The notes: a model not told the origin generated them from the sequence alone. A DNA stretch of 64,000 bases from Rostratula benghalensis (GCA_013399305.1 VXAI01000082.1:2047620-2111619); one strand, 5' to 3'. Shown: positions 27,801-42,800, numbered from the stretch's first letter. Program-made: numbers and translations.

Positions 27801-30800
27801 AATGCTGTTCATAAATGTTCATTATGAAAAATGAATGATCAGATAAACTTTTAGAGTATTCTACAGCAATATATGCTGGGGTGATGTGCACTAATAGTGC
27901 AGAGGTGACAGCAGAAGTCTGGAAAACTTTTAGATAATTTAACCCATTTGTTTCTCTGATGTTACAAATATACTTTGCGATCTATGCCTACCTTATGCTT
28001 TGACTTGAACAAAGCTCTAGAAGAGTACTGGAGGTACTCTGGATGCTGTGGTGAACAATTTTGTTTGCCTGGCTAAGCTGTGTTTCACCAACATGTGAAA
28101 ACAGGTTAACATAGTTTCAGGGGATGGTAGAACAGGAGTCTTAGGTGGAAGAAAGCTCAAAGATCAGGTGTTTTAGGTGCTGTTATGATGATGGGTGTCT
28201 TAAAAGGGCCTGCGGTGTTCAAGCCTGTAAGCAGCCAGTGGTCTTACACTGGTGCAGTGAAGTACATTTTATGATTCTACAAGAATATATTGAATAATAA
28301 ATGCAATAATGTCACACATTAACTACTGTCAACAATACCAACCATTAAAAAAGTCTGTGAGCATTAAGAGGTTGATGTTGTTTTGATTGATAGTGCATGC
28401 AGTGGATGGTAAGGTGCGACAAAGACATTAATGCAGTGTCCCTAGAACAAATCATTGCTTTGGTGTCTGCTCACTTGGCAGGAGTTAATTCATGGTGGGG
28501 TTTTGTGTTAGGTTTTGGTTTTTTTTTAATAAAAGAATGAGCAGTTTGGAAGGATAGTGAAGTAAGATCGCTAGAAAATACAGAACTAGAACTATTTTCA
28601 GATTTCTTTTGTTCTCTTTCTTTGCCTTAAGAATTGCAATCTGTTTCTAAAGCCTTGGTAGCTGCAATGCTAACAGAGGTGTTACAAAGAAAACATAACC
28701 CTTCACTGGACTCACTGGATAAAAGTGGACTTGGCTTTTCTACCAGCCAGGGTTCCCCCTCACAAGTTTACTTTTCCTATCAGGGAAAACATTTAGGTTC
28801 TGTTTACTGGGCTTTTTCAGGTGCAGTGGGCATGCTTCCTGAAATATATACACTTGAAAATTTAAGGTCTGTCCAGAACACAGGCTAAAGCTTTTAGGAA
28901 ATGCATTGAAAATATGTCTGTGGATTTACACAGCACTGAAAAGCAAAATGTATAGTATTGTTACATATGAGTGTGAAATGTAGTAAAAATATATCAGGCT
29001 TTATTTCCTTCGCAGCCCCCCTTCTAATCTCAAACAACTCATATTAACTGTACTGTTAGCATTTTAGTAATGTCGTTTGTGATAGAATTCTAACAGACAG
29101 AAGAAGGTGTGTAACTTGCATATAAGGAGTAATTTATACTGGTACTATTTAGTTTACCAGACTTTTCTACATCTGTATCGTAGGCTTAAATAGGGATTAT
29201 GAAAAGTTCTGTAGTATTTGGTCAGTAATGGTCACTGTTAAAGGTAACTTTTTTTTAATAGATGACAAAATAATGTAACTGATGTCACTACGTTTGAGTG
29301 TTTCACATGCTTTGAAAAAGAATCCAAGATACATAAGATATAATTGAACTCACTGAGAGTATTGCAGGCAAAAGTGCTGCAGACTTGTGTTAAAAGGCTA
29401 TTAAGTATTCATGTATTAATGTGCTGTGTGTTTGCAATATTGGTGAATGCTTTCTTGTTTACAGAAGTTAATTCTATGGATAGAAATTACTTTATATGGC
29501 GACCAATATTCTTACATATAACATGACACCTGTCTTCTTGCATAGTATTGCACCACTTGTCAAACACGGGATACCTGGTCTGCCCAGGTAAAATTGGTTT
29601 GTCTTCTCCAGGGAAGCAGCATTTCTGGCAGTCTGCCAGGTACAACAGAACATAGAATTTCAAAATTGCAAATAAATACTGAAAGCCATTACAGCTAAAG
29701 ATAATGAGAATATGATTTAGCAATGTTTAAAATTATTTTTGGAGCCTTTAAAATAATGAGAAGTTAAATCATTATGAGCTGATCTACACTTAACAGAACT
29801 TCAAGCAGGTGTCCAGCATAAAGAAAAGTAGCTTTGCTACAGTGATGTACCATTACATTTGCAGGGGAAAATTTTATATGCATTTTATCTCCATGTAGAA
29901 ATTTCATAAACATGTGCAAGTCAGATTAATCGCAGTAGTATTTTGTAAGAACTGGGAAAAATACATTGATGTGTTATTAAATGACTTTTTCTCCTCCTAT
30001 TTTAGTTACTTACCGTGGTTTGAGGTATACTACAAGCTCCTAAATACCCTGGCAGATTATTTGGCTAAAGAACAGGTAATTTTAGAAACTCTGTATAAAA
30101 TATTTTCCTTGAGATAATAATCACCATTTTAAGTATTATAAAGTGATTCTATACCGTTTAAAAGTTCAAACAATCAGTAGAATATAGAAGTAAGTTTTTA
30201 CGATTTACAATAATTCGAGCATACAGCTGTGACTGTCACTTGAATCCCACATTAATCTTAAAAAAGCTGCTGCAAATATACCTTTATAAAATGTCAGTCT
30301 TAGCATAAACAAGTCCTGGGTGAAGTGTGAGCAAAGTGTCACATCATTGGAGGTCTGTATGACGTATTGATTGTAAACTGTAGATCTCTGGAACTATCTG
30401 ATTATCAGTTACAAACACTTTTTTTCAGAACTGCATAAAATATGATGTACTGTTTCACCCTTCATATTAACTAAAAACTACCTCACGTAATTCTGTCATC
30501 TCAACTAGCAAGACAAAATTACTTGCAGCATTTGGTGAAGAATCATGGTAGTTTACTTTGCATATTCATGAGCAATTAGACATATTCCAGGATTACACAG
30601 GAAAGGAAATACTGGCATCTGTCTTTGCTGGGAACATTAAAGCTATACCTTTGTGCTTTAGATATATTACTATACTAGATTGTAATTAAAAAAAAAAAAA
30701 AAGAAAGAAAAAGCATCAATAGTCAGCCATATGCTGTAGACTGGAAAAGCTGACATTTCAAGAATATATGAACTATAGAATAAGCAATTATTGTGCATTA

Positions 30801-33800
30801 TTGTAAAAGGACTATAGAGAATGATGACATTTTATGTAAAAAGAGAATGTAGTGAAGTTTGGTGTTATCTGTGTTTAGTATGGAATACATTACAGTCTTA
30901 TAAATGGTATAATGAGATTTTGGTTTTGGCCCCAATTTCACTGTAATGGTGAAAATTGGTATTAAGGTTGTATTTGACAGAAGGGGTAGGGGTTGTCTTC
31001 CCCTTTGTTTCTTGTTGTCCTGTATGCTGAGAAAACTTTTGATGAGTCAGAAAGTTTTAGCAGCGTACGGGAATATTTTGTTGTATTGTCTAGTGCTAGA
31101 TCTGTTGCTGAGGAGGTTGTTGTCCCTTTCTCAAGTAAATGTCTTTTACAGAGATCAAGCTGGGTGATCCTAGTTAAATCCAGTAGCTGCATGTACTTTT
31201 TAGTAAAACTTATCAACTGTTTTATGTTCTCTGATAAGTAATGTTCAAAGTGTGAAATATATCTATGTAGCTGTATATTTAGTAACACTTGAAATAGACA
31301 AACATCATGGCAAATGGTTTTAGGAAGATGATGTCCAAGATGCACAGACCAGCTAGATATGTTAACACTATTTTAAGTATCAAATAATTTGATTCATTTA
31401 AGGAGTATATGGGGAAATACGTAAGAGATTGACTTAATGTGCAGATACAATAATTTTCTGAGAAACAAAGTTGGCCTGAATTTTATACTTAATATTTAAA
31501 TACTTCACTATGAATTGCAATTGTCTTTTGCATTAAAACCCCCTATATGTATATGTCAATGAGTAGTTTGATGTGTAGTAAATGATAATTAGTTTTTATA
31601 TAATATTTAACTATCTTTTAAAAATATTCCCTATAGGAAAATGACTCAAATGATTTGTTAAAATCATTGTATAGCCATCCTGTGCCAAAGGCGAACGCTT
31701 TAGTCAGTTTAAGTGTGGTAAGTATTCTCTGTTTAACTCCTCCTCCTATTATTGACTATAAAATAGTAGGTAAGGTTGAAACGAAAAAATCCTCACCCTT
31801 TGTAAAGAGTAAACTTGTGTTACTTCCCATCATTAACTGGCTTGGACAACTTTTTTTTCTCTGTGCAGAGTTTGTCTCTGTCTCGCGCTATTCTCTTAAA
31901 GTCATAGTCATAAAGAAGCAGAAATTTGAGTTTTGCTCTGTGGATGATAAAGTAAACTGCAGTGGGATCTGTCAGTGCTAGAACTACTTTTTTGTGCTTC
32001 CAGCTGTTTCAAGTAGATAATTTTGGTTTCTCCTGCTGTGAATCGGGAGACACTAATTCTGTTTTATTGCCTCATGTCTGAGTAGGTGGACTTGCAGGAC
32101 TGGACAAAAATGTGTGCAAGCTGGCTTCCTTCCCACCTTCCTTCCCCTTCCTAGTTTTGCTTGATCATGCAGAAATGCTGTAGGACAGGCGGTACGCAGA
32201 AGCATACTGCATTACATGAATCTTCTGGCACATCTAGGTGAAAGAACATGTCCATGCCTACCTTGCTGCTAGGCTCTGACTTTTCATGATGTGTGACTGG
32301 ATAATGATAGTATGGCAAGGTGGTGCTGCAGAAGCATCAAAATGAGCCTGTTGCTGTTACATTTCCTGAAATTTTTAACAGAGCTGATATATGGACGCAT
32401 GCTTAAATGGATTTGTAGAGTCTGAATGTAATGTAGAGCCTCTGTTGTCTCTGAGATGTTGTTCATGTTCACAGCATCTGTACAAATACTGCACACATAA
32501 GTAACTGTGTGCAAATAGCTCTCTCTTGATTGACTTACAATTTGAAGGGCACAGAAAGAAGGGGTTTTGTAAAATCCCTTATACATGTGCTGAAATATTT
32601 GATTATTTACCTTGACCTTATTTGTGTCATTTCCTATAACTTTTAATTCATTTATGTTAGATTTGAACTCAATGCTTCGAGTAAAGTAAGCATAGACTCT
32701 ACAAAAGCTTCTGGCCCTGTGATGAAAGCAAACAGAAATGGAGAGTTGACCACTTCCCTTCCATCCTTGCTCCTTGACATAATGCTGCCTTTATTTTATT
32801 TCAATTCATCGTATTTCAGATTCCTTGGTGTGCTTTTTTCCCTAGGCTCTAGAGGCCTAATACTTTGTTCCCTTGAACAGTGCTAATCCATTGTATTTGA
32901 AAGTCCTTCCAGTCTTCTGTGGTGTTGCTCACTAGAAAAATGTAGTGCTTTTTGAGGCTCCAGTCAGAATGGTTTCAATTGCCAAGTTTTTTCGTTCTTT
33001 TGTCAGTGTTATATTTTCAAGTTACTTTTCATCTCATAGTACCTTTGCCAAGAATACATCTGTATATCCAATAATATTTTGCTTTCATTAATTGCAGTAT
33101 TACAACTAAGTGTAATTTGGCAACCCGGAAACACTTTATGAAGTACTTTAAAAATTCTGCTGCATTTCAGAGGAAGTTTTAAGGATATTTTTCCTTGCAT
33201 TTCTTGCAAAGTGTTACTGCCTGTTCTTATCAGTGTTGCAGTTCATTTCACATAGAACTTGCCTACTTCAAAATTGCTGTTGTGATGAACCTGGAAATGG
33301 ATGTTGTGGTGAATACAGCTGGCAACACCAGGATGACTAATTGGAATAAAGTTGATGCTTGCTGATTTTATTTCAGTATTATCTGAATTATTTTTTTTCC
33401 TCATTTTTCTCTTGTTCCCAGTAGCTTGTTACATCAAGAAGTTTTGTGATCCTTTTAGCTGAACAATGGTTATCTAAATACAGACCTCTTGCCAAATGCT
33501 TGGTGGTGTTAGGTACAGTCAAGTGAATATTGTGGGTTCAGATGGGACAGAGCAGGAAGGAATAGGTCAGCCTAAGTGCTTGCTTGGATCTACAGGCATC
33601 GGGTTGTGTTTGTTTTTTTTTTTTGTTTGTTTGTTTTTGGTTTTTTTTTGTAATGCTCAGTACTGCAGGGAGCAGCGAAACATTTATGGCCACTTTCAGG
33701 TCTAACTTTGTGTGCTTGTTCTTTTGTGTTGATGTTCCTTTCTTGCTCCTTCTAGTAAATAAGCTAGCCTGGAACTGTCACTAGTAATAGACCTAAGAAG

Positions 33801-36800
33801 TAAAGCTCTGAAAAATAACTGTAGAAATGGCATCATGAGGTGGCTTTCATTGTGCCAGGATGAATCTAGTTCAAAATTCATGATGCTGAATTACAAAGAT
33901 CCCTCCCCCCCTTTACCCAGGTATGCTGCAGGGTAGGGTGCAGTCATTGAAATGGGGTTTACGTGGCAGACCACTATATGGATTGCATATATGTAATAAT
34001 GCATAAATTACACCCTATACCTGGATACGTGGTGTTTCCCAGTAATCCTTGGTCAGGAGGACACCAAAATGTTCTACTCTCACCTATTGGTCCTGGTAAT
34101 AAACATTCTGCAGCTAAAAATTGAGGGCTGATCTTTTGTTCTATGAAACCTGAGCTTAAATAGAATCAGGGTCACTTTTATTTATCCATAGAGAGCTTAA
34201 AAAAGTGATTATTTTTTTTTTTAAGCTAACTAAGTTGGGTTTTATTCAAATGGGGGAGTAATACAAAGAATAAAAAATTTGCAGCCAATATTTTAAACAT
34301 GGAATACTACAAGCATTAGTGTCAGCTTTGGCCTTTTTGTTGGAAAACTGAAAAGTCAATTGTTCAATCTTTCTCTCATCTTGCATAAGAACCAAGAGAT
34401 GATTTTTGCAAGTGAACAAGTTTTGAAAAATCAGCCTTGTCTTGTATCGGTGAGTTTAAAAGGCACTGACTATCTAAAGCCTATTGTAATTAAAGACATA
34501 ATTACTTGCTATAGGATATCTCTTTTGATTTCAGGCTTATTTATACCTGTCCTTTGGGAAATTCTGCTGCTGTCTTTAGCCCGAAAGAGCAGTCTAATAT
34601 TAACATACCTTTTCTGTTTAAATCAATCTAACTTCAGAGCTCTGTGTTTGTGCGTCATAATCCTTTTGTAAAAACCGCAATCAAAATCAAACCCTTAGAG
34701 TGATGAACAAACTTGCCTTTTCTAGTGTCCTTCTTAGAGGAAACTTTATAAAGGAAAACAACTATCAATTTAGTATCTCTTCCAAGGTCGTACATCTTCT
34801 TAAGGCCATTCACAAAGGTGTGCAAGGCCTCCGTACCACTTTATTTTTTGCTGCTTTATGAGTTTTAATGACTGCAGTAATGGGTCTTTGCTTTGCATAG
34901 TTCTGACTTTCTGTTTAATGAGTGAAATATTATTACTTTGTTAATTATAAATAATTACTTCTCTTCATTATTAACTTCATTATTCAGAAATCTTTTGATA
35001 AATATTCTCTGACCTTATTACATATAGGAAATAATTTTCTGTTGTTGCTACACTTCTGCAGAATGTAATTATTCCATTAACCGGAATATTTTCCTGTTCT
35101 TGACTAGAGAGAAAGAAACCCCAATAACTTAGCTCTTGTTCCTCTGTTCATGCAAAACAATAACCTGGGATATTTATTGTGCAAGTGCTATGATGTTTAT
35201 GGGATGCCTTAATTAAGCCAATTTTTTTTTTCTTAAATTTTTAACTATTACCAAATGACCTCATTTGTGGGGAAAAATTTCTATTAAGTGTATCAAGCTG
35301 GGTTAATAAGTCTACACAGAGTTAATCATACTAGTAAATTTTTTTGGCTTGAACATAAGACACATTTAGTATCTTGTAGACTTCCTTTATGTTTTGGTAT
35401 ATCTTTAAGAAGTTTGACTTGAAAACAGTGTTCTTTGTGTTGATAATTATAATTTTAAAGTACACTATAAAAACAAAATCTATGAAAAATGGCAAAATTT
35501 TGTTAAAAACAAATAGAAGCTAAAAAGTTAATTATCACTTTTACTTAGTAGGCACTTAAGGTTTTGTGTCCTTCAAGATTTAGACTAATATACAAAAATA
35601 ACTTAAAATTACTGAACTAAATCCATGTCTGATAACTAATAAAAGCACTGGATTAATGAGAGTAATTTAAATTAGATATGGTTTTAGTTTAATCTATTTT
35701 ATATTTAAATTCTAGATGGCCTCAAACTAAGATGCATAAAATTGCTCATGTATTTCATAAATAATTGCAAAGTCTCAAGCTGTCAGGCTTTGCATTTTTG
35801 TTAGCACATTTTTGATTCAAAGATGTTTGGAAAGAGAAGAGAATTCATATCAAGTAATAATATTTCTATTCTAAATAATTTTCTCATTTGAATGATTTTT
35901 CCTTCTCCATTTTAAATTTACTTTTTGTCCTTTTAACATTTTTTTTTGGTTGCAATTTTTAAATCAATGCTTCAGTTAATCAGTGCTACTCTCAAGCTCA
36001 TGACAACATTTAAAACTGCCTTAATTTTAGTGTTTTTTAAAAACTGCAGCCCAGTGTTTTGTTCCCTTGGTTTGTGTGCTGTGCTGAACCAGAGCTTGTC
36101 ATTTTGTGTAGCGATGTGCTTAATTCTTTGTCTTGTAGTGGAAAAATGCTCTTGGAAAAATGGCTATTTGCTTAAACTAAGATGGGGCTGGAAATCCTAA
36201 ATGCTGGATTTTTTAAAAAAATATTTTTGGTTTCTGTCTGCATAAATTATTAATTATTTTTCCCCATTGATTAGCACTCGTATTTCATTACTCCTGATAT
36301 AACTGGATTGCCAACAATCCCTGAAAGCGTAAGTATACAGTTTCCTTTTTAAATTACTTAGGAGAAGTATCAACCGCATTCTATGCGTAGAGCTGAACTC
36401 TGCTTTTATCAATAGTTTGGGGTTTTTTTTTTTCCTAAGACTGCTTTTAGAATATGACTCATATTAACAATCTTTAGGTAGTAGTTACTGTTGCATTCAT
36501 CATTAACCCATTTTAAAGCTTTGACGGGACATTTTTGACTAACAGCTATATCCACCCTTTGTTCATAATGACTTGGCTTGTTTGCATTTACTGGGATTAT
36601 TTGTGTAAAATACATTCCATTCTACTTCTACACCTTGTGTTATTTAAATATCTGCCCTTTAAGCACTGCATTGCTAACCTGCAAATTCAGCTATCAGCTG
36701 AATTTGTGTAAGAAGGTATTATTTCCTGCTTTCTGAAAATGTGCCATACCTGCTTACATGCACCAGGAATGATGCAGTGGGGTTCTTTTTGTTTCTTGGG

Positions 36801-39800
36801 GTTTTTTTTTAAATTTTTTTTTTTCATGAACACTTGCATTCTGTAGATGCTGGAACCTGGGTGGTCAATAGTGAAAATCTCAGATCACATTCTCTGTGAT
36901 ACGTTTAGCTGAATGACATCTAACAAAAGAGCTTCAAAATTTTCTGCTTTGCACTCTTGCACTTTAATCTGGAATTGAATATGGCTGTAAAGGTGTGCAT
37001 TTTTACACTTCCAAATAATAGCAGAAAGTTAAGCTGTTGGGGGAGTTCGCCACGGTACAAAATCCTGCAGTACCGCAGAACTCATTCCTAGTAGATATGG
37101 TGGTGTGTGTGCAGAAAGCATGTCCTCACAGCCTCTGTGGTGGTCCATCAATGAAGGGTGGTGGGGATGGTGTCACGATGGCCCACTCCCCACCTCTGCA
37201 CTGTAGGCAAAAGGGGAGGTTGTGCCCAGCAGCCTCCCAGGTGGGCAGTGGCTCATGGACTGCATGGTGGAATGGGAGAGGGAGAGGAAGGGGAACAGAG
37301 TCATGGAAAGCCAGGCTGACCAGGAGGCCAACAGGTACATCTGTGGTGGCAGAAAGAAGTCTGTGCCAGGGAATGAGGTAGATGGGATGGCTCTTGTTGC
37401 AACCCAGAAAACTAAGGAAAATTGCTGGATAGGGGAGTAAAAGAGAGTACCTTTGTTGCAAAGGCTCTGTTGGCAGGACAGGACTTGGTTTTAAACATTT
37501 ATTTACATCTGTTTCACCCTACGGGTTGAATTCCTCTATTTGAAAGAATTCTCTTGTTCTAGCCTATTATTTGGGTTTCTAATAAAACACAGCTTTGGAG
37601 CTTATAAGATGTGTTATTTGTTCAATTTGAAGAAGATGCTGGGAAGCTTCAGCCTGGGCCTCTGGCTCATGGAAGATCTCGCAAAGGTGCCATTGTGGAT
37701 TTATTTTTCTGATTCTGTAGCAGAAAGGAAAAGTAATATTCAAGGTGCCTTTCTATAATTATTTTCTACTCCATTCATAAAAGTCTCACCCTTCCCATAT
37801 GAACAAAAATAGTATGGTACGAATGGAGGGTTAGAACATGCAGGGAGAGAAGAGATAGGATAATTACAGTAAGTTAGCAATAATGTGAACTTTCTTATTC
37901 TTTGTTGTAAGATTCACGCATTTCAGGGGTGGTAACTTTTCAGATGTAATGGAGAAACAACTATGACTGTCTTCAAGAGGCATATCAGTCTGTAAAAGAT
38001 TGCAAACTTTTTTTACCACAGCTTTTGCAACACAGAACCAGCATACTGTTATCAATTCCAGCATCAGAGGGTGTCTGAGGTAAATTGGACTCAAATTATC
38101 ATAGTGTATCAGCTTCTGACAACCCGCTGAAAGTCACACTTGAAAGGCCAGAGTTTCTTTCTAAATGGGGTGTTTGTAGTCTTAGAGCTCTTGCTCTTGG
38201 AATCTGTTCCAAAATTTTATGCAGCATGGACCAAGAATAACTCTATATTCCATGTCTTTGAATTAATATGAATGCATTAATAATTTACATTCTGAATTTA
38301 CATGAAACTGGATTGTCCACTGGATCTTTATTTGCCTTTTTGGTATAATTTTTAATTTAATATTGCAATGTATCCAAAAATGAGATCAACCCTCTGATGA
38401 TCATCCGGGCATTGACTAAAGTTAGCTTTTCATATAGTAGAGCCTGTCAGGAGATAAACCAGCAGCTGGTGAACAGCAGCTCTGCCCCACGCCACGCTCC
38501 CTGGCTGCTGAGGGCTGTGAGCCAGAGAGGCCACAGCTGGCCACTGTGTCCTGGCCCCCACAGGGGGATATGCTGGCAGCCAGGCTCTGAAGCCTTTACT
38601 CTCTGAAGCTTTCACCACTTGCCCTTGCTGTTTTTTTCCAGGGCACATCCAGTGCAGACTAACAGTTTCACTCTTCAGATTTCCACCTGTGGGTTGGGGC
38701 ATATAGTTGATAGACCTCCTGTATTATGGAATGTTAGTGTGTTGGTCCTGATTTCTGGTTGTGAATATGATAAAAAATGGGTGAAATGTTACATTTTTGT
38801 GTATTGTGGGGGGTATTTGTATATTTTCATATATATTCTCTAACTTTTACAAAAACTTCCTGTTTTCCTAGGCATTTTTGCTGGTCGCTGTTTTAGCTTA
38901 TTTAGAACTTTTAGGTCTCTGGCACTGTTTCATGCAGTTAAATTCAGCTGAAACACAAAGATCCCCACCTCTGTCCCAACCTGCCTTTTTCTCTTCCCCT
39001 CACCCTCTCTCCCCCCTTTTGTGTTATCTGAACTATAAATAAGAGGTGCTGGTGATTTTGCTTTTCATTAAACCCCACAGCGGGGTTCTTATTAGGGGTG
39101 AAAAGGGTGGCTGCAGCAAGGACCCGCTACTTTCTGCCAGTGCTGCTGGATGTTTGATGTGCTGGCACATACAGTTCAAGCAAAAGTTTGGTATTTGTCA
39201 ATAAGCTGGTTTGCTGTACTTGAAAGAGAATAAAATGTGTTGACTTTGGGAGAGCCTGGCAAAATAGCACAGTTTTATTATTGTAGGAAGGATGAATAGT
39301 TATTGCAGTGGTAGAAGATCTGTTCCTGGGTTGGAAGTAATGGTTACCTTAATAGCATATGGGGGGGTATTGATACAGTACCAAAGTTCATATTTTTTCA
39401 AATTGGAAAAAAAAGGGCAAATCCAAATTCAAAAGCATAATCAAATGAGCAAAATATTAATAACTAACACCAAATTTAGTTTTTCATTGGCTTCAGTTAT
39501 TCCTAAAGCAAACAGGTTTTAATGCAGATGGNNNNNNNNNNNNNNNNNNNNNNNNNNNNNNNNNNNNNNTAGTAATTGGACAAAAATTTTTGTAAATAAT
39601 ATATAAATTTTTTTGCTAGATACTTCTGTTGCTATATTGTTAACATCTTATTTATTTAAACAGAGAAACCTCACTGAATATTTTGTTGCTGTGGATGTGA
39701 ACAACATGCTGCAACTTTATGCCAGTATGTTGCATGAGAGACGAATCATTATTACCTCTAGCAAACTAAGCACTGTAAGTACTTCACACATCTCCTTTTA

Positions 39801-42800
39801 AGTAGAATATATTGAACATTTCACAAAATGACCTGTAGACCTTTGTGGTTTCAGATATGTTCCACGTGTACTTATAAGACAATATCTACATACTTTTCTG
39901 ATATATGGCTTTAGTCTGGCTCTTGAAGTACAAAAGTCTGATTTATATAAGACCTACTCAGATACATTAAGTCAGGTTAATTATTTTTCTTATCAGGAGA
40001 TGAGAGTTCTTTAACTCTCCTGAGTTCATTTCTCTGCCTTCTATAACCTAAAAAGAATTCTTAAGGGCTATTATAAGATCTTTATTATTCACTTGTGGCT
40101 TATTCCATTGGAGCTACTTGAAAGAAATCAAGGGTCCATAATAATAGCTGCTATCCTAACCTGGTAATAGGTAGATTCATCTTTGTTAGAGTGGTTTGGG
40201 AGTGCATACTGTAATAGCTGTGATTTGGAGCAGCTCTTCAGACTGGTAATAATGTACAACTCAAAATAGCATTTTTTTATTAAAGGTTTTAGGCTACTGC
40301 CCACATTAAAATGTTTTGGTTTTTGATTTTTTCCCCCCTTCCCTTTATGCCTGCTTATACTGCTTAATAAAAGAATGTTGTGTTTCATTTTGAAAGTATA
40401 ACTAAATATTCAGATGTTATTTTGTTTTAGTCTTCACAGAATCTTATGAGTTTTTAAAACATCCTACATTTTTAAAATATTCTCAAGATTAATTTTTCAT
40501 TAGCACAAGACTGTCACTTTATAATCAACTTGCCTCATAGAATGTATTGGTTATGTAGAATATTTAGCCCGTTAAGCACAGTTATTGAAAAAATCCTTCA
40601 TTTTTTTCAACAGTACTGCATAAAAAAAATCGTTTAATATGCTTTCTGTGGTAGAAAATAAAATTTATGTTCCTGAACACTGCTAATTGTACTACCAAAT
40701 AAGTGAGAGGCTATTTTCAACACATATGCTGGATATAGTACTAAAAATTAATATTTTCAAAGACTTGGATTTACCAATTTCCAAGACTTAATGTGTGCAC
40801 ATAAGGACTCAGAATTGCTTTTGAGTCAAAAGTAAAAGTAAATTGAAGATAGAGAAAGTTCAGAATTGCCATAAAAGGCTGACGGGTTTTACAGTTGTAA
40901 GTGGTAGTAGCAATTATATAGTTGTAGTCTTATATATATTTTTTTAAAACACCACAGTGTTGGGTCCCTGAATCCACAGTCACTGTTGCAGGTAGGGAAA
41001 TGCACAAAGACAGCTCTTTACCACTTTACCAGTTTGCAGAATATGGAGCTAATGGCGATTGGAGAGTAAAGGAAACATGGAGTCATATAAGCAAAGGCTA
41101 TGTGATAACTGACAAACAAATAGTGACAATCTTCAAATTACTAGTTTATACTACATTTTTGAACCACCAAAGATTTTAATTTAACTTAGAATATGTCCAT
41201 ATTCTATCATGCTTTTTTATTCCCTCTGCCCCTGAAAGGCTAGGGGAAGAATTGGGTGTCACAACAAAGTAATAAGAGCATCCAAATGGGTGAAGAGAAT
41301 TTGAAGGAAAACCCATTTCAAAGAACCTGGTTTAGTGGAAGTTCACATGAAGTAGCAAAGCTGTGGAATCAATTTTTTATTATTATTTTTTTTCCATTTT
41401 GCCAATCTGGGACCTAGCTTGCTATATTTGCTGCATTAAAAAGCAAAAACAAAAACCAGAAAAAAACCCACCCCTCAAAAACATGAAACAACCCAAAACC
41501 CCACCATAAAAAAACCCCTCAGCTCCAGTGATGCCCCAGTCAAACCTCTTTTAATGCTCCAGTAGAGAGGAAATAGGAATGATGATGGCAGCTCTGTGCT
41601 TGTGAAAGATTTATTCTGCAGGTGGGCACGTGTCCGTCTGCTTAACACGATTTAGAATCACACTCAGCTTACATTTGGATCCTCTTAAGACTCATTTTTG
41701 TTACGTTGAACATCTCAGCTGATCTCTGTTGCTATTATATGACAAGAGTACTGGTATCAGAATCACACTGTACTGATTTAGACCACCTTATTTTTATGTT
41801 CTGATTCCAAGCTCTTTGGAAGTCATTGCAGAATAACTGGTATATTATGCTAGTTGTGGGAAACTTTAACTTTGTTCAAAATTCAGCTGTTTATTCCAAA
41901 GTTTTTCATGCAGTAATAGTCATCTTGAGGGTGTTCTCACTTGAAAATAATTTATATCACTCTCCTGGTCAAGGATAGGTAGCAATAACAGACATTTATA
42001 TTGGCGTTTGGATGTCCTGAAGAATCTCCCCAGGCTGTGAATGTAAATAATAGATTGCAGGTTAAGTCTGAGAAGACGTAGCACATCAGTTTCACTTCTG
42101 GTTATTTTTTTCAGTCTACTAGCATTACTTAGGTCATAGCTAAATGAAATTGCTGCCACCTTATGTCAGATCCACTTTTGATACAGGATTGGCTTAATTT
42201 TCAATTGCACTAGAGTTTTCTGATAAAACAGAAAAATAGACCTGGGTTATCAGAAGCCTCAGTGAAAGCTGCTACCTGCTGGTCTCCTTCATATACAGAA
42301 CAGGAGCAATGTGAGGCTTGCTTCTTTACAAAGTAATGTAGTTTAAAAAGTAAATGAAATGTTTTTCAGTATCTCCTGAAATAATTTAATTGACTTGCCA
42401 AGAATGATTAAATGTGGTTTTGGCATAAGATATTTCTTCTTTAAAATGCAAATAGTCAAATGGAGTGAATCTGGATGTTACCATTTGCTAGCTTTGTACT
42501 ACTTTAGTATTGTGTACAAAACACAGCAGACTGGTCCTTTGTGTTGCAAAGGTCATGTTTTAATATTCCTAAATTGCAGCTTGATATTCGAAAAGATTAT
42601 TTGTTCAAAACCAGCGCTGTGTGCTGGGGGAGTTGTGCCTTATCTTTGGGGTTAACTGAATATCAAGTGTTTATGTCAGTTCATGAAGACTGGGTTGTGA
42701 TGTCACCTTGAAGTTATCAGCTCTGTTTCGGTTCACTATCTCAGGGCAGTGACTGATAACAAAAGGCATAATTCAAGACCTTGCTCGCTTTCTTCTCGCC

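Larger units (their letters stand above)
21719..30005 (+). other. DENND1B intron between exons 2 and 3
   Basis: This 8.3-kb intron has donor gtaagttg and a strong pyrimidine acceptor. It holds a 25-nt perfect inverted repeat at 22322-22346 and an (AAT)8 microsatellite at 22873-22896. Overlapping open frames on both strands at about 22160-22783 (141 and 112 codons) show no family resemblance. The remainder is AT-rich with nothing recognised. Confidence 0.75.
36329..39663 (+). other. DENND1B intron between exons 5 and 6
   Basis: This 3.3-kb intron has donor gtaagtat and acceptor atttaaacag. It contains a G/T tract at 36780-36824, two GC-richer patches at about 37030-37440 and 38450-38620 of unknown origin, and a 38-base gap of N at 39532-39569. 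The 114- and 111-codon frames on opposite strands at 37037-37461 occupy the first GC-richer patch and are not recognisable proteins. Confidence 0.75.

Noticed and set aside
30962..31345. Antisense 127-codon frame in the intron before exon 4
   Set aside because: Overlaps + strand frames at 30946-31241, has no recognisable family and no promoter or splice support.
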